NCBI RefSeq assembly: GCF_019469265.1
Contig: NZ_CP048268.1
Span: 1,691,001 to 1,755,000, forward strand
Direction of reading: 5' to 3'
DNA length: 64,000 nt
Origin: Lactobacillus panisapium
Lineage (GTDB): Bacteria > Bacillota > Bacilli > Lactobacillales > Lactobacillaceae
In this document: positions 20,000 to 30,086 of the stretch, one piece after another
How the letters are laid out: each line of letters begins with the position of its first letter
Position numbering within the stretch: position 1 is the first letter of the stretch
Notes under the pieces: generated by a model
Database searches by the model: none
What the model was told of the DNA's origin: nothing
The model's input: the letters and a program-made list of their open reading frames with translations, nothing else
Program-made: the position numbers and the translations under genes

Positions 20000-20914
20000 C
20001 TAGTCAACTTGTTCTATTTCTTTTTTATAGGGGATCGATGGCTGAGCACCATAACGCTGTACGGTTAACGATGACGCCTTATTGGCAAAAATAATTGCCT
20101 CTTTTAAATTAGAAAAATCAGTCTTAAGGATGCTAGTCATTGCACCAATAAAAGTATCTCCAGCAGCTGTAGTATCAACGGCTTTAACCTTAAACGCTGG
20201 CACCAACTCACTTTGACCATTGTAATCATAAAAGGCACCCTTAGAGCCAATGGTGATAATCACCGCTTCGACGCCAAGAGCATGTAACTTCGCTGCTGCT
20301 TTTTTAGCACTTTCTTCGTCACGTACTTGAACGCCGGTAATTGTAGCCGCCTCAGTTTCATTTGGTGCGATAAGATCAGTCTGCTTTAACAAAGCAGAAG
20401 GAATTTCGGTCATCGCTGGCGCCGGATTCAAAATAGTTTTTATTCCTTCTGCGTGTGCAATTTCAAAGCCCTTAATTGTGGCTTCAACCGGCGTCTCAAA
20501 TTGGGCAATCACATAATCGCTTTGGCCCAATAAGTCACGCTTTTCAGCTACATCATCAGCATTAAAGCCAGAGTTAGCTCCAGAATAAATTGTGATTGAG
20601 TTTTGCCCAGCATCATCAACGGTGATGAATGCCTGACCCGTTGATTCATTGTTAATCACTTTTACACCAGAAGTATCGATTCCTTCTTGCTTTAAAAGTC
20701 CTAGCATTTCTTTTCCGGGTGCATCATTTCCAACCGCGCCGATAAAGTTAACTTCGCAGCCTGAGCGAGTAGCAGCAACGGCCTGATTTGCCCCCTTGCC
20801 ACCAGCAGCAGAATAATGCTCTTTTGCATGAATCGTTTCGCCTGGTTTAACCATTTGCTTAACGCGCAAATTGGTATCTAGATTAATACTACCAATAACA
20901 GTAATCTTAGTCAT
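20000..20914 (-). CDS. rbsK: ribokinase
   Basis: 304 aa of the PfkB family. It has VIGSINLDTNLRV at the N terminus, the AAGGKGANQAVAATRSG substrate motif, and the C-terminal catalytic signature DTTAAGDTFIGAM with the anion-hole GAGD replaced by AAGD as usual in ribokinases. It phosphorylates ribose to ribose-5-P. It stands alone here without a ribose transporter or RbsD. A CcpA-like palindrome lies upstream. Confidence 0.9.
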   Translation of the reverse strand: MTKITVIGSINLDTNLRVKQMVKPGETIHAKEHYSAAGGKGANQAVAATRSGCEVNFIGAVGNDAPGKEMLGLLKQEGIDTSGVKVINNESTGQAFITVDDAGQNSITIYSGANSGFNADDVAEKRDLLGQSDYVIAQFETPVEATIKGFEIAHAEGIKTILNPAPAMTEIPSALLKQTDLIAPNETEAATITGVQVRDEESAKKAAAKLHALGVEAVIITIGSKGAFYDYNGQSELVPAFKVKAVDTTAAGDTFIGAMTSILKTDFSNLKEAIIFANKASSLTVQRYGAQPSIPYKKEIEQVD

Positions 20915-20976
20915 TTTCTCTCCTTATTACCCAAGGCAACCTTGCCCAATAGTTCTCTAAAAAAATAATAGCACAC

Positions 20977-20992
20977 TTGAAATTGCTTTCAA
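20977..20992 (-). promoter_or_regulatory. possible cre site upstream of rbsK
   Basis: TTGAAAGCAATTTCAA on the minus strand is a near-palindrome resembling a catabolite-responsive element, but the central CG is CA. It is a weak candidate. Confidence 0.3.
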
Positions 20993-21126
20993 ATTAATGG
21001 TTACATTAATAACCTTTTTTTAATCTTAAAAATAAATTGTAAAAAAATGTAAGCAAACTTTTTATTTCGGACAGCATAGCCTATAATTACAATTAATTAT
21101 TGTAATTTTTAAATAGGGTAATTATT

Positions 21127-22440
21127 ATGAAAAGACAACTCAACTTTTTCGCTGCTTTGGCAACGGTCATGGGAACCATGATTGGGGGCGGTGCTTTTTT
21201 CAAGATTGCAAATATCTCATCGCTAACACACAATGCTTGGCTCAGTATTTTAGTTTGGCCACTTGCTGGTTTTATCACATTAATGGCGGGTCTCAGTATT
21301 GCAGAACTTGCTTCCGTTTATCCTGAAGATGGTGGACCAGTGAAATATCTCGAAAAGATTTACGGTCCGCAAGTTTCTTTTTTATTTGGCTGGTCCTTAA
21401 TTATCATTTATTATCCAGCCAACATTGCTGCCCTCTCAATTGTCTTTGCAACGCAACTAAAAGAAATTCCACAATTTAAAAATTGTTCGACAACACTTAT
21501 TGCTTTGCTTGTCATGTTAACAGTGCTAGTAATCAACTGGTTAGGCTCCAAGTTAAGTTCACAGGTGCAAAAAATAGCTTTGGTAATTAAACTGTTACCA
21601 ATTATTGCGATTATCGTTTTCGCGCTTTTTTATCAAGGTCCTAATCAACTAGCTGGTGCGCCCAGTCCTCATTTGACTACCGCCAGTAGCACGGCAGCTT
21701 TTGGTCAAGCCTTGCTAGCAGTTCTATTTGCCTATGATGGCTGGCTTAGTATAGGTAACCTTGCCAGTGAAATCAAGAATCCCGCTAAAACCTTAGCCCA
21801 GGCTATCATTTGGGGTTTGTTTGGCGTTACCATTTTTTATACCTTGCTAAACTGGAGTTACGTCAAAGTTATTCCGTGGAATCAAGTAGTGGGCAATCAA
21901 AGTGCTGCCTTGCTAACGGCCCAAAAGTTATTCGGCCACCTAGGCGGAACCATTATCGCTGCCGGAATCTTAGTATCGGTTTTTGGTGCCATTAACGGCC
22001 ACCTCTTGTTAGGCTCAAGAATGCCCTATGTTTTAGGTAGAGAAAAGAAGCTGCCGGCCTCAAACTTTTTTGGCAAGTTAAATAATCAAACAATCGTCCC
22101 AACTAACAGCATGTTATTTGAATGCATCATCGCAACCATTATGATTTTTTCAGGGACCTTTGATTCACTAACTGACATGCTAGTTTACGTTTCGTGGATC
22201 TTTTCAATTCTCTTGTTCACTGGCGTCTTTGCTTTGCGCAAAAAGCATCCAGATTTAGAGCGGCCATATAAAATCCCCTGGTACCCACTACCACCGATTT
22301 TGGCAATCTGCGGTGCATTGTTTGTTGTTATTACCACAACTTTGACACAGCCAATTTTAGCAATCATTGGCATTTTATTAACGCTGAGTGGCTGGCCCGT
22401 TTACCTTTATGTCCAAAAAAAGAATAAACAACTAGAATAA
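21127..22440 (+). CDS. APC-family amino-acid permease
   Basis: 437 aa with about twelve hydrophobic helices. The first helix carries the APC unwound-helix motif ATVMGTMIGGGAFFKIANIS, and GLSIAELASVYPEDGGPVKYLEKIYG follows in helix 2. It looks most like the LAT/SteT-type exchangers and antiporters. The substrate cannot be read from sequence. A terminator follows directly, and the gene is convergent with the LysR gene. Confidence 0.85.
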   Translation: MKRQLNFFAALATVMGTMIGGGAFFKIANISSLTHNAWLSILVWPLAGFITLMAGLSIAELASVYPEDGGPVKYLEKIYGPQVSFLFGWSLIIIYYPANIAALSIVFATQLKEIPQFKNCSTTLIALLVMLTVLVINWLGSKLSSQVQKIALVIKLLPIIAIIVFALFYQGPNQLAGAPSPHLTTASSTAAFGQALLAVLFAYDGWLSIGNLASEIKNPAKTLAQAIIWGLFGVTIFYTLLNWSYVKVIPWNQVVGNQSAALLTAQKLFGHLGGTIIAAGILVSVFGAINGHLLLGSRMPYVLGREKKLPASNFFGKLNNQTIVPTNSMLFECIIATIMIFSGTFDSLTDMLVYVSWIFSILLFTGVFALRKKHPDLERPYKIPWYPLPPILAICGALFVVITTTLTQPILAIIGILLTLSGWPVYLYVQKKNKQLE

Positions 22441-22442
22441 AA

Positions 22443-22476
22443 AAGCTTTGTCCAAAAGTGGGCAAAGCTTATTTTT
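22443..22476. terminator. bidirectional terminator between APC permease and LysR genes
   Basis: AAGCTTTG(T)CC pairs with GG(G)CAAAGCTT, flanked by AAAA on the left and ATTTTT on the right, between two convergent stops. Confidence 0.85.
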
Positions 22477-23389
22477 ATATCCTGAACTGCTTTAACGACT
22501 GCACAAAACTTTTAAGTGCACGAGAGCGATTATTTTTTAGGTAGATTAATTGCATCGCATACTCTTGATTTTGTTGTTGTGAACGAAACTGCCGGTACAC
22601 AATTTCCGAGTTAGGCTGCATGATGTAATCAATTAGTCCCCGAGGAATATAAGAAATACCCTGGTTTAACGCAGTATTTGTTAGCAGCTGCTCAATTGAA
22701 GAGACACGTTCAATTTGATAATTATGCTCATTTTTATTTAAAGTAGCAGCAAATGTCTTGCGCATAAAATCAGAGTTTTCACTACTGTAATAAAAAAGCG
22801 TCGCGCCGTCTAAATCATTTTCATCAATATATTTTTTCTGACTTAACTTATTCTGTTTACTGATTCCTAATACCATTTCGTTGGAATACACCGAAACATA
22901 TTCATACAATTCTGCCTGTGGAATATCATAACTACCATAATGGTTAATGTATGCACAATCGAGCTTATTTAATACCAAATCCGCCAGGCAGTGCTCAACG
23001 CTTTCTTCCATCGTAAAAAAGGAAATCTTCGGCGACAATTGCAATTTCCGATAATTAATAATCTCTTTTTCCATAATGTATGCGTCAAAAATCGAAAAGT
23101 AGCCAATTGATAGCGTCTGTTCCGTTGACTTAGAGATGTGCTTTAATTCAGAAACTGTTAGATCAAAATTATTTAAATACTCTTGTGCTCGCCCAGCAAA
23201 ATATTTACCAGCTGGTGTAAGACTGATGCGATTATTAGTACGGTTAAACAGTTTTACGCCAATTTCATTTTCTAATCGTGAAATTTGGCGCGAAACTGCC
23301 CTTTGCGTTACATAACGCTGCTCAGCAACTCGACCAAAACTACCCTGTTGAGCAACCGCTAAAAATACTTTTATTTGTTCACTATCCAT
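22475..23389 (-). CDS. LysR-family transcriptional regulator
   Basis: 304 aa with an N-terminal winged HTH (residues 1-60: DSEQIKVFLAVAQQGSFGRV, AEQRYVTQRAVSRQISRLEN) and a periplasmic-binding-like effector domain. It is divergent from the flavoprotein reductase gene with a 100-base shared region, the classical LysR arrangement, so it most likely controls that gene in response to its substrate or product. Confidence 0.9.
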   Translation of the reverse strand: MDSEQIKVFLAVAQQGSFGRVAEQRYVTQRAVSRQISRLENEIGVKLFNRTNNRISLTPAGKYFAGRAQEYLNNFDLTVSELKHISKSTEQTLSIGYFSIFDAYIMEKEIINYRKLQLSPKISFFTMEESVEHCLADLVLNKLDCAYINHYGSYDIPQAELYEYVSVYSNEMVLGISKQNKLSQKKYIDENDLDGATLFYYSSENSDFMRKTFAATLNKNEHNYQIERVSSIEQLLTNTALNQGISYIPRGLIDYIMQPNSEIVYRQFRSQQQNQEYAMQLIYLKNNRSRALKSFVQSLKQFRI

Positions 23390-23491
23390 TTGTTTTACCC
23401 GTACTTTAATGTCCTAGTCTCGACTGAAATAACTATAACATACTGACGCTGTAAGCGGTTATAATTTTTGGTGAGAAAAGGAGATTTTGAT

Positions 23492-24946
23492 ATGGAAATC
23501 AAAAATGATTATGACGTTATAGTTGTTGGTGGCGGTGCAGCTGGCTTTACAGCCGCTTATCAGGCAAGTCACCGGGGATTGTCAGTTTTAGTAGTTGAAA
23601 AAGGGCACAATACTGGCGGCAGTGGTGAATACATTGAAGGCGCATTTGCAGTAGATTCATATTTGCAAAAGGAGCATCATGTTAAGCTGACTAAAGAAGA
23701 TGTCCTTAATGAGGAATTAAATTATTCTCATTATCGTGCAGATACAAAAGTCTGGCAGGAATACATTGCTGCTTCGGCAGATATTATTAAATGGTTAAAA
23801 GATCTTGGCGTAGAATATCTTGATGTTGCTCCTTTAGGCAGCGGCTATCGCACATGGCATTTATTCAAGGGATTAGGCAAGGCTGTTATCCACAACGTTT
23901 TAGAACCGAAAGCAAAAGAGCAAGGGACCGATGTAGTTACCTCAACTACTGTAACCAAAGTTAATTTAGATCAAGATGGTCAAGTTACCAGCGTAGTTTT
24001 GGAAGATCTTGCTACTCATAGTCAAAAGACCGTTGCCACTAAGGCGGTAGTTTTAGCAACCGGTGGCTATTTAAACAATCAAGAATTAATTAAAAACGAA
24101 ACTCATTATGACCCGGACCAATTAATCCCTGTTAATTCTGAAAAGAATACGGGAGATGGTTTAAAACTTGCTTGGGCTGCTGGTGCACAAAAATATGCGA
24201 TGGGAACTGCCATGCTCTTTGGAGGTTACCTCAAAGACCACACCAAGCCAGGTTACGTTTACCGTTATTCCGAATTAAACGGAGCAGCAGACCAGCAATC
24301 TCTTCTTTGGGTTAACGAAAACGGCGAGCGATTTGTTAACGAAGAGGTCGTCGATAACTTTGCCCTAGCTGGCAATGCCCTCTTTACTCAGGGTAAGGTC
24401 TTTACCATTTTGGATCAAAGCACGATTGATTATTTGAATGACGAACACATTTATAAGCCAATGGGTACTTGGGATTACCACGATACTCGTTTACCGCACC
24501 TTAAGGAAGAAATTCAGCAAGCCTTTGCCGAGAATGCACCTTACCTGACCAAGGCAAATTCAGTTCATGAACTGGCCCAAAAGATCGGGTTGGTCGATTT
24601 AGAAAAGACCGTTACGCGGTATAATCAGCTTGCTCATGATGGTCATGATTTAGACTTTGGTAAAAAAGCGGACTTCATGATACCAGTCGAAAATGGACCA
24701 TTTTATGCAATTGAGTTAGGAATCGGCGCCTTTTGTACAATGGGTGGTCTCAAAACTGATACTGAGCACAAAGTATTGGATAAAGATGGTAAACCAATTA
24801 CAGGATTATACGCTGCGGGTAACGATGCAGCGGGAATGTTAATTGGTGATACATATGGTCCAAATATGCCAGGAACTGAAGCTGGCTTTGTATTCTATTC
24901 TGGCAAACATGTCGCTAACGTAATTTACAATCAAATTAAGGGTTAA
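23492..24946 (+). CDS. FAD-dependent fumarate-reductase-family oxidoreductase
   Basis: 484 aa from the ATG at 23492 (AAGGAG 8 bases upstream). It has the FAD dinucleotide motif YDVIVVGGGAAGFTAAYQAS, EKG at strand 2, the GGSGEYIEG flavin loop and a C-terminal GLYAAGNDAAGMLIGDTYG. Compared with flavocytochrome c and fumarate reductases, the His of HHTMGG is replaced (GAFCTMGG) and the final arginine-bearing G-R-I-S-G segment is absent, while the GERFVNE arginine is kept. It has no FMN-binding domain. Substrate is therefore probably not fumarate. A hydroxycinnamate-reductase-like or other enoate role is possible. Confidence 0.75.
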   Translation: MEIKNDYDVIVVGGGAAGFTAAYQASHRGLSVLVVEKGHNTGGSGEYIEGAFAVDSYLQKEHHVKLTKEDVLNEELNYSHYRADTKVWQEYIAASADIIKWLKDLGVEYLDVAPLGSGYRTWHLFKGLGKAVIHNVLEPKAKEQGTDVVTSTTVTKVNLDQDGQVTSVVLEDLATHSQKTVATKAVVLATGGYLNNQELIKNETHYDPDQLIPVNSEKNTGDGLKLAWAAGAQKYAMGTAMLFGGYLKDHTKPGYVYRYSELNGAADQQSLLWVNENGERFVNEEVVDNFALAGNALFTQGKVFTILDQSTIDYLNDEHIYKPMGTWDYHDTRLPHLKEEIQQAFAENAPYLTKANSVHELAQKIGLVDLEKTVTRYNQLAHDGHDLDFGKKADFMIPVENGPFYAIELGIGAFCTMGGLKTDTEHKVLDKDGKPITGLYAAGNDAAGMLIGDTYGPNMPGTEAGFVFYSGKHVANVIYNQIKG

Positions 24947-24992
24947 TTAACGAATTCATTCCCTAAATAATTCTAGTAAAACTTAAAACTTT

Positions 24993-25044
24993 AAAAGTCC
25001 TATTAAATTTGGGTGTTAAGAAACCTCGATTTAATAGGACTTTT
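24993..25044. terminator. long-stem terminator between flavoprotein gene and galM
   Basis: AAAAGTCCTATTAAAT pairs perfectly with ATTTAATAGGACTTTT across a 20-base loop. The symmetric A and T tracts make it usable from both converging genes. Confidence 0.85.
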
Positions 25045-25114
25045 GTTTTAAATAAAAATGATTAAAAAATAGTTTTGCCACAGAATTTAGTTTGCACTAC
25101 TCACATACTACAGC

Positions 25115-26152
25115 TTATTTTTGCAAATAGCTAAATGTAATTTGATGTGTTTTAGTTTCATTTGCTGGCAGAATAATATTGCCAAAGTTACTGTGGTTTA
25201 TCGCATCAGGCAAGACCTGCGCTTCTAGCGCAACTGCTTCACTTGGCTGAGCAACAATCCCCTGATCGCGCACAAACTTTACTCCTGGTTGTTCTTGCGA
25301 CATCGTATACATCACTAGACAGTTTGATTCACTAGTAATCTTAACTTGACGACCACTTTCTTTTTCACGCAGGATTGCTACTTCCTTCATTTCATTTTCT
25401 GGTCCATTTATAAAAAATGCATCATCAAAACCAGCGTTTTCTCTAATTGCAGTAGCTAGGTTTTTAAATTCATGAAAATCATATGGGGTATTGGCGGTCA
25501 TTAACATTTTGCCTGTTGGAATCAACTGAGAGTCTAGTTGTAGGTATTTCTGACTATTGATTTTAATTTCATGTGAATCTAGATTGGATGCATCACTTAA
25601 ATTGAAGTAAACATGAATAGTTGGATTAAATAGTGTCGCCTTTCCACCATTAACTGCCTTTTCAGAAATTGTAACCTGATTTTGATTATTTAACGTGTAA
25701 GTGATTGTCGCTTCAAAGTCACTAGGAAAGCCATCTGTTTTTTCATCGATTGTCTTTTGGAAAATGACGCTGACACTGTCATCGGTCTGCTCTGTTGCTA
25801 CTGACCAATTCAGAAAGCGAAAGCCGCCATTGCCACCATGGAGAGTATTTCCATTCTCATTTGTTGGTACTTGAACTTGCTTGTTGTTTAAAGTGAATTG
25901 ACCTTTTTTAATTCGGCCAGCTACACGACCAATTCCCTGACAACAACAAAGGCCGTTTGCATAATAATCAGCACAATGAGCAAAATTCATAATCAAATTT
26001 TTCTGTTGGCCATTTTCTTGTGGCACTAAAAACTCATACCATGTTGCACCCATTGATAAGCACGAAATTGCAACACCATTGTCATTTTCCAAAGTTACCT
26101 TGGTAACATCGTGATCTTGATATTTTTCAAAAAATTCTTTAATTACCTTCAT
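25115..26152 (-). CDS. galM: aldose 1-epimerase
   Basis: 345 aa from the ATG at 26152 (GGAG 7 bases upstream). It is a beta-sandwich mutarotase with NTLHGGNGGFRFLNW, the catalytic His in NPTIHVYFNLSD and GFDDAFFINGP. As the last gene of the arabinose cluster it probably interconverts the anomers of incoming sugar for the isomerase. A strong hairpin separates it from araA, so it may be expressed at a lower level than the rest. Confidence 0.9.
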   Translation of the reverse strand: MKVIKEFFEKYQDHDVTKVTLENDNGVAISCLSMGATWYEFLVPQENGQQKNLIMNFAHCADYYANGLCCCQGIGRVAGRIKKGQFTLNNKQVQVPTNENGNTLHGGNGGFRFLNWSVATEQTDDSVSVIFQKTIDEKTDGFPSDFEATITYTLNNQNQVTISEKAVNGGKATLFNPTIHVYFNLSDASNLDSHEIKINSQKYLQLDSQLIPTGKMLMTANTPYDFHEFKNLATAIRENAGFDDAFFINGPENEMKEVAILREKESGRQVKITSESNCLVMYTMSQEQPGVKFVRDQGIVAQPSEAVALEAQVLPDAINHSNFGNIILPANETKTHQITFSYLQK

Positions 26153-26178
26153 TTTTGTTCTCCTGTTCTTTTTAGCAA

Positions 26179-26216
26179 AATACACTACTTCAACAAGATA
26201 ATTGAAATAGTGTATT
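26179..26216 (-). terminator. hairpin between araA and galM
   Basis: AATACACTATTTCAA pairs along all 15 positions (one G-U) with TTGAAGTAGTGTATT across an 8-base loop and runs into TTTTGC on the minus strand. It may partly terminate the ara mRNA or protect its 3' end. Confidence 0.65.
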
Positions 26217-26284
26217 TAGATAAATATTTAATTGCTTTTCATGAAATATATAGGGATTTTATTCTTTGTACAGATTAGTTACTT

Positions 26285-27709
26285 CTAATTAATACTACAT
26301 AAATCTACGCCGTATAGAGTAGCTAAATCTGTTATTTGCTCTTCAGTTGCTGCGAATGAGAAGACTGTATGGTGGCCACCACCAGCTTGAATCCATTGCT
26401 TTGAGCCATTTTCAAGACCAACTTTTGGAGTCCATAATTGTTTAGCAACAGGTAAATGTGGTGTTTCTTTTTCGGCCTTATGGGCATCAACTGCATATGT
26501 AACTAACTTAAAGTTATTTCTAAAATCAGCTAAGGTGACATCGATTGCATCGCCTTCAGAGCCAGAAAAGACTAAACGTGCAGGATCTGCCTTACCACCA
26601 ATATCTAGGGGATGAACTTCAACACGTGGTTTTTCTGAAGCAATCGAAGGATCAACTTCCAACATGTGTGAGCCTAAAATTGCTTGGTGACCTGGGCGCA
26701 AGTCTAATGTATAGTCTTCCATAAATGCAGTCTTTTGATTATGAGTCATAATCTTAATTGTCCGCAATAATGCAGCTGTCTTCCAGTCACCTTCACCGGC
26801 AAAACCGTAACCATCACGCATTAATAACTGGGCCGATAAGCCTTGAAGTTGTTCTAAACCGTGTAGGTCTTCAAAGTTGCTAGTAACAGCAGTATAGCCC
26901 CCACGTTCTAAGAAGCGTTTCATGGCAATATATTGTCTCAATTGATAGCGAACAGTCTTTTCATATGCAGCTTCATCCATTGAGCCCTGAACCATAATAT
27001 AACGAGACTTTAAATCAGCATATTCATCATCAATTTCTGCTTCTTTAACTTTAGCCATCTCATCAACTAAGTCGCCTACGCCATAGTAATCAACTGTCCA
27101 GCCTAATTGGATTTGAGCTTGAACCTTGTCGCCTTCAGTAACGGCAACGTCACGCATCGTATCGCCAAACCGGCAAACCTTTAAGTTAAATGACTCATCA
27201 TAGGCAACAGCAACATCTTCCCAGTCAGCAATTTGTTTCATTACTTTTGGATCTTGCCAATGGCCATAAATAATCTTATTGTGCATTTGTAAACGGGCAT
27301 TAATATAACCATATTCACGATCACCATGGGCACTTTGATTTAAGTTCATGTAGTCAAAATCAATGGTATCATAAGGAATATAATCTAAATATTGTGTTGC
27401 AAAGTGCAATAATGGTTTTTGTAAAAGTTTTGTGCCACGAATCCAGTTCTTTGCAGGTGAAAATGTGTGCATCCAAGTAATGACGCCAGCTACTTTATCT
27501 TCATAGTTAGCTTCTTTCATAAACTTGGTTATTTCATCTGCTGTAGTTAAAACTTGTTTGAAAACAATCTTATATGGCAAATTTCCATTTTTATTTAGGC
27601 CATCTGCAATCTTTTTAGCATCTTCTGCAACTTCCTTCAAGGTTTCTTCACCATATAAGTGTTGACTTCCAACTGCGAACCAAAATTCATATTTAGGTAC
27701 TTCTAACAT
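26285..27709 (-). CDS. araA: L-arabinose isomerase
   Basis: 474 aa, the normal family length. It opens with [21 protein letters not shown] and contains the metal-binding glutamates and histidines in [29 protein letters not shown] and [11 protein letters not shown]. It converts L-arabinose to L-ribulose. It lies 36 bases downstream of araD in the same operon, and its codon usage and GC are like those of the housekeeping genes. Confidence 0.97.
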   Translation of the reverse strand: MLEVPKYEFWFAVGSQHLYGEETLKEVAEDAKKIADGLNKNGNLPYKIVFKQVLTTADEITKFMKEANYEDKVAGVITWMHTFSPAKNWIRGTKLLQKPLLHFATQYLDYIPYDTIDFDYMNLNQSAHGDREYGYINARLQMHNKIIYGHWQDPKVMKQIADWEDVAVAYDESFNLKVCRFGDTMRDVAVTEGDKVQAQIQLGWTVDYYGVGDLVDEMAKVKEAEIDDEYADLKSRYIMVQGSMDEAAYEKTVRYQLRQYIAMKRFLERGGYTAVTSNFEDLHGLEQLQGLSAQLLMRDGYGFAGEGDWKTAALLRTIKIMTHNQKTAFMEDYTLDLRPGHQAILGSHMLEVDPSIASEKPRVEVHPLDIGGKADPARLVFSGSEGDAIDVTLADFRNNFKLVTYAVDAHKAEKETPHLPVAKQLWTPKVGLENGSKQWIQAGGGHHTVFSFAATEEQITDLATLYGVDLCSIN

Positions 27710-27745
27710 AATATAAACTCTCCTTTTTAATTAAAATAATAAATT

Positions 27746-28474
27746 TTACTTTCTTTTAGCATGTGTTTTTGATTGCGCATTATTCTGACCATAATATGCA
27801 TTTTCTCCATGCTTACGGTAATAATGTTTATCTAATAAATACTGAGGAAGATGGCTATCAGACCTAGTTAATTGCAAAGTATGATAATCTTCTTCGGCAA
27901 CAACTTCTAAAACTTTAGCATTGTAAACTGCCTTAGCCGGAGTTTCACCCCAGCAAAACGGTCCGTGCTGACTAACTAAACTCCCAGGAGTTGCTTCATA
28001 ATCTAAATGTCGTTCATTAAAAGTGCGAACGATGGTCTTACCAGTGTTGCCCTCATAATCTTCTTCGATTTCTTCTTTAGTTAACGCATCTGCAGCTGGT
28101 ACATCAGTGTAAAAAGTATCTGCATGCGTTGTATTAAGAGCAGGAATATCCATTTTAGCTGCCGCAAAGGCTACTGCCCACGGCGAATGGGTGTGCACAA
28201 TACCACCAATTTTGGGAAAATGATTATATAAATACGTATGTGTTGGAGTGTCACTTGAAGGATTTAATTTACCTTCAACCACTTTACCCGTCAGATCAAC
28301 TACCACAAGGTCTTCAGGTTGCAATTTATCATAATCCACACCAGAAGGCTTAATGACAAATAATCCTTGATCGCGGTCTATTCCTGAAACATTGCCCCAG
28401 GTAAATGTAACCAAATCTAGTTTTGGTAACTGCATATTAGCTTCATATACTTCTTTTTTCAGTTGTTCCAGCAT
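27746..28474 (-). CDS. araD: L-ribulose-5-phosphate 4-epimerase
   Basis: 242 aa of the class II aldolase family, with TWGNVSGIDRDQGLFVIKPS, the Zn ligands in VHTHSPWAVAFAAA and LVSQHGPFCWGETPAKA. It forms D-xylulose-5-P, which enters the pentose-phosphate or phosphoketolase route. The araB stop and araD start are directly adjacent. Confidence 0.96.
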   Translation of the reverse strand: MLEQLKKEVYEANMQLPKLDLVTFTWGNVSGIDRDQGLFVIKPSGVDYDKLQPEDLVVVDLTGKVVEGKLNPSSDTPTHTYLYNHFPKIGGIVHTHSPWAVAFAAAKMDIPALNTTHADTFYTDVPAADALTKEEIEEDYEGNTGKTIVRTFNERHLDYEATPGSLVSQHGPFCWGETPAKAVYNAKVLEVVAEEDYHTLQLTRSDSHLPQYLLDKHYYRKHGENAYYGQNNAQSKTHAKRK

Positions 28475-30085
28475 TTACTTCGCCTCATCACTCAAAACTT
28501 TTGCTTCATTTTCCAAAGGAAGTGCTAATTTATAGCGCTCAAGGTATTTAGCAGCACCCTTAACTCCTTCTGGCTCTGGACTCAGTGTCATAATTTCAGA
28601 ATCTACAAAAACCTTAGTATCTAGGTAATCTTCTAATGGCTCGGACGCACCGGAAGCAACATATTGCGCGAGTACTGCCATACCCCAAGGTCCGCCGACA
28701 CTAGCGTTAGTCATAACAGAGATTGGTAAGTTCAACATATTGGATAAAACTTGCTGCCCGATTACGGGAGTTTTAAATAGGCCACCTTGCGCAATCATGA
28801 CATCAGTTGTGACATTTTCTTCTTTAGTCAAAATGTCCATCCCAATTCTAAGTGGCGCATAGGCCGAATATAACTGAGCCAGCATGAAGTTAGCCAATGT
28901 AAATTTACTATTAGGTGTTCTGACTAATAGCGGTCTGCCTTCTTGCGTCTTGGTAATTGGTTCCCCTGAGAAATAGCTGTAATTAACCATTCCTCCTGCA
29001 TCGGGATCCGACTTAGTCGCATCTAGAAAAAGTGCGCTATATAGCTGATCGGCACTGATATCAATTCCAAGCCTCCCAGCAAATTCCTGGAAAAGTTGTG
29101 CCCATGCATTGATATCAGATGAACAATTATTGATATGCACCATGGCTACAGGCAACCCAGTTGGTGTTGTAACAAGATCGATGTCACGGTGAACTTTTTT
29201 AAGTGGCTTGTCTAAGACAACCATTGAAAATTCAGAAGTCCCAACAGAAATATTACCTGTGCGCTTACGAACACTGTTAGTACTAATCATACCTGTTCCT
29301 GCATCGCCTTCAGGTGGTGCCATCACGCTTCCTGCTTGCAATGTCTGGGTTGGATCAAGTAAATTTGCCCCCTCTTTAGTTAAATGACCAGCAACTTCGC
29401 CTGCCTTTAATACATGTGGCAAAATTTGTTCGATCTTCCACGGGTACTTTTTAACTTTTTCTAAGGCACCAAACTTTTGTAAGCATTCCTGATCGAATTG
29501 ACCATTCTTACCGATGGGAAACATCCCCGAAGCATCGCCTACACCAATGTTTTTTTCACCAGATAATTGCCAGTGAACATAACCTGCTAATGTTGTTAAA
29601 TAAGCAATGTCTTTTACATGCTCCTCATCTTGCAAAATAGCATGATACAAGTGAGCAATGCTCCAACGCAGTGGAATATTAAAATTAAACAATTTGGTTA
29701 GTTCACTTGCTGCGTCTCCAGTTATCGTATTTCGCCAAGTTCTGAAGGGAACTAGCAATTTGTCATTTTGGTCAAAAGGCAAATATCCGTGCATCATCGC
29801 ACTTACGCCAATTGAACCAATATGTTCAATTTTTACATGATATTTGCTGCTTACATTTGCAGCTAATTGTGCATAACTTTGTCTTAAGCCAGTTAAAATT
29901 TCTTTTTGTGAATATGTCCAAATTCCATCTTGCAGTGTATTCTCCCAAAGATAACTACCTGATGCAATTGGCTGGAAATCAGTTGTAATTAATACTGCTT
30001 TTACTTGTGTTGAGCCAAATTCAATTCCAAGTGCTGTTTGACCTGATTTTATTAGTTGCACAATTTCTGAAATATTCAATTTCAC
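28475..30085 (-). CDS. araB: ribulokinase (FGGY family)
   Basis: 536 aa, with phosphate-1 motif ALGIEFGSTQVKAVLITTD, GVSAMMHGYLPFD, APPEGDAGTGMISTNSV and the adenosine motif IAQGGLFKTPVIGQQVLSN. It phosphorylates L-ribulose. It lies between araT (1 base) and araD (0 bases), so the three genes are one transcript. Confidence 0.95.
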   Translation of the reverse strand: MKLNISEIVQLIKSGQTALGIEFGSTQVKAVLITTDFQPIASGSYLWENTLQDGIWTYSQKEILTGLRQSYAQLAANVSSKYHVKIEHIGSIGVSAMMHGYLPFDQNDKLLVPFRTWRNTITGDAASELTKLFNFNIPLRWSIAHLYHAILQDEEHVKDIAYLTTLAGYVHWQLSGEKNIGVGDASGMFPIGKNGQFDQECLQKFGALEKVKKYPWKIEQILPHVLKAGEVAGHLTKEGANLLDPTQTLQAGSVMAPPEGDAGTGMISTNSVRKRTGNISVGTSEFSMVVLDKPLKKVHRDIDLVTTPTGLPVAMVHINNCSSDINAWAQLFQEFAGRLGIDISADQLYSALFLDATKSDPDAGGMVNYSYFSGEPITKTQEGRPLLVRTPNSKFTLANFMLAQLYSAYAPLRIGMDILTKEENVTTDVMIAQGGLFKTPVIGQQVLSNMLNLPISVMTNASVGGPWGMAVLAQYVASGASEPLEDYLDTKVFVDSEIMTLSPEPEGVKGAAKYLERYKLALPLENEAKVLSDEAK

Positions 30086-30086
30086 T

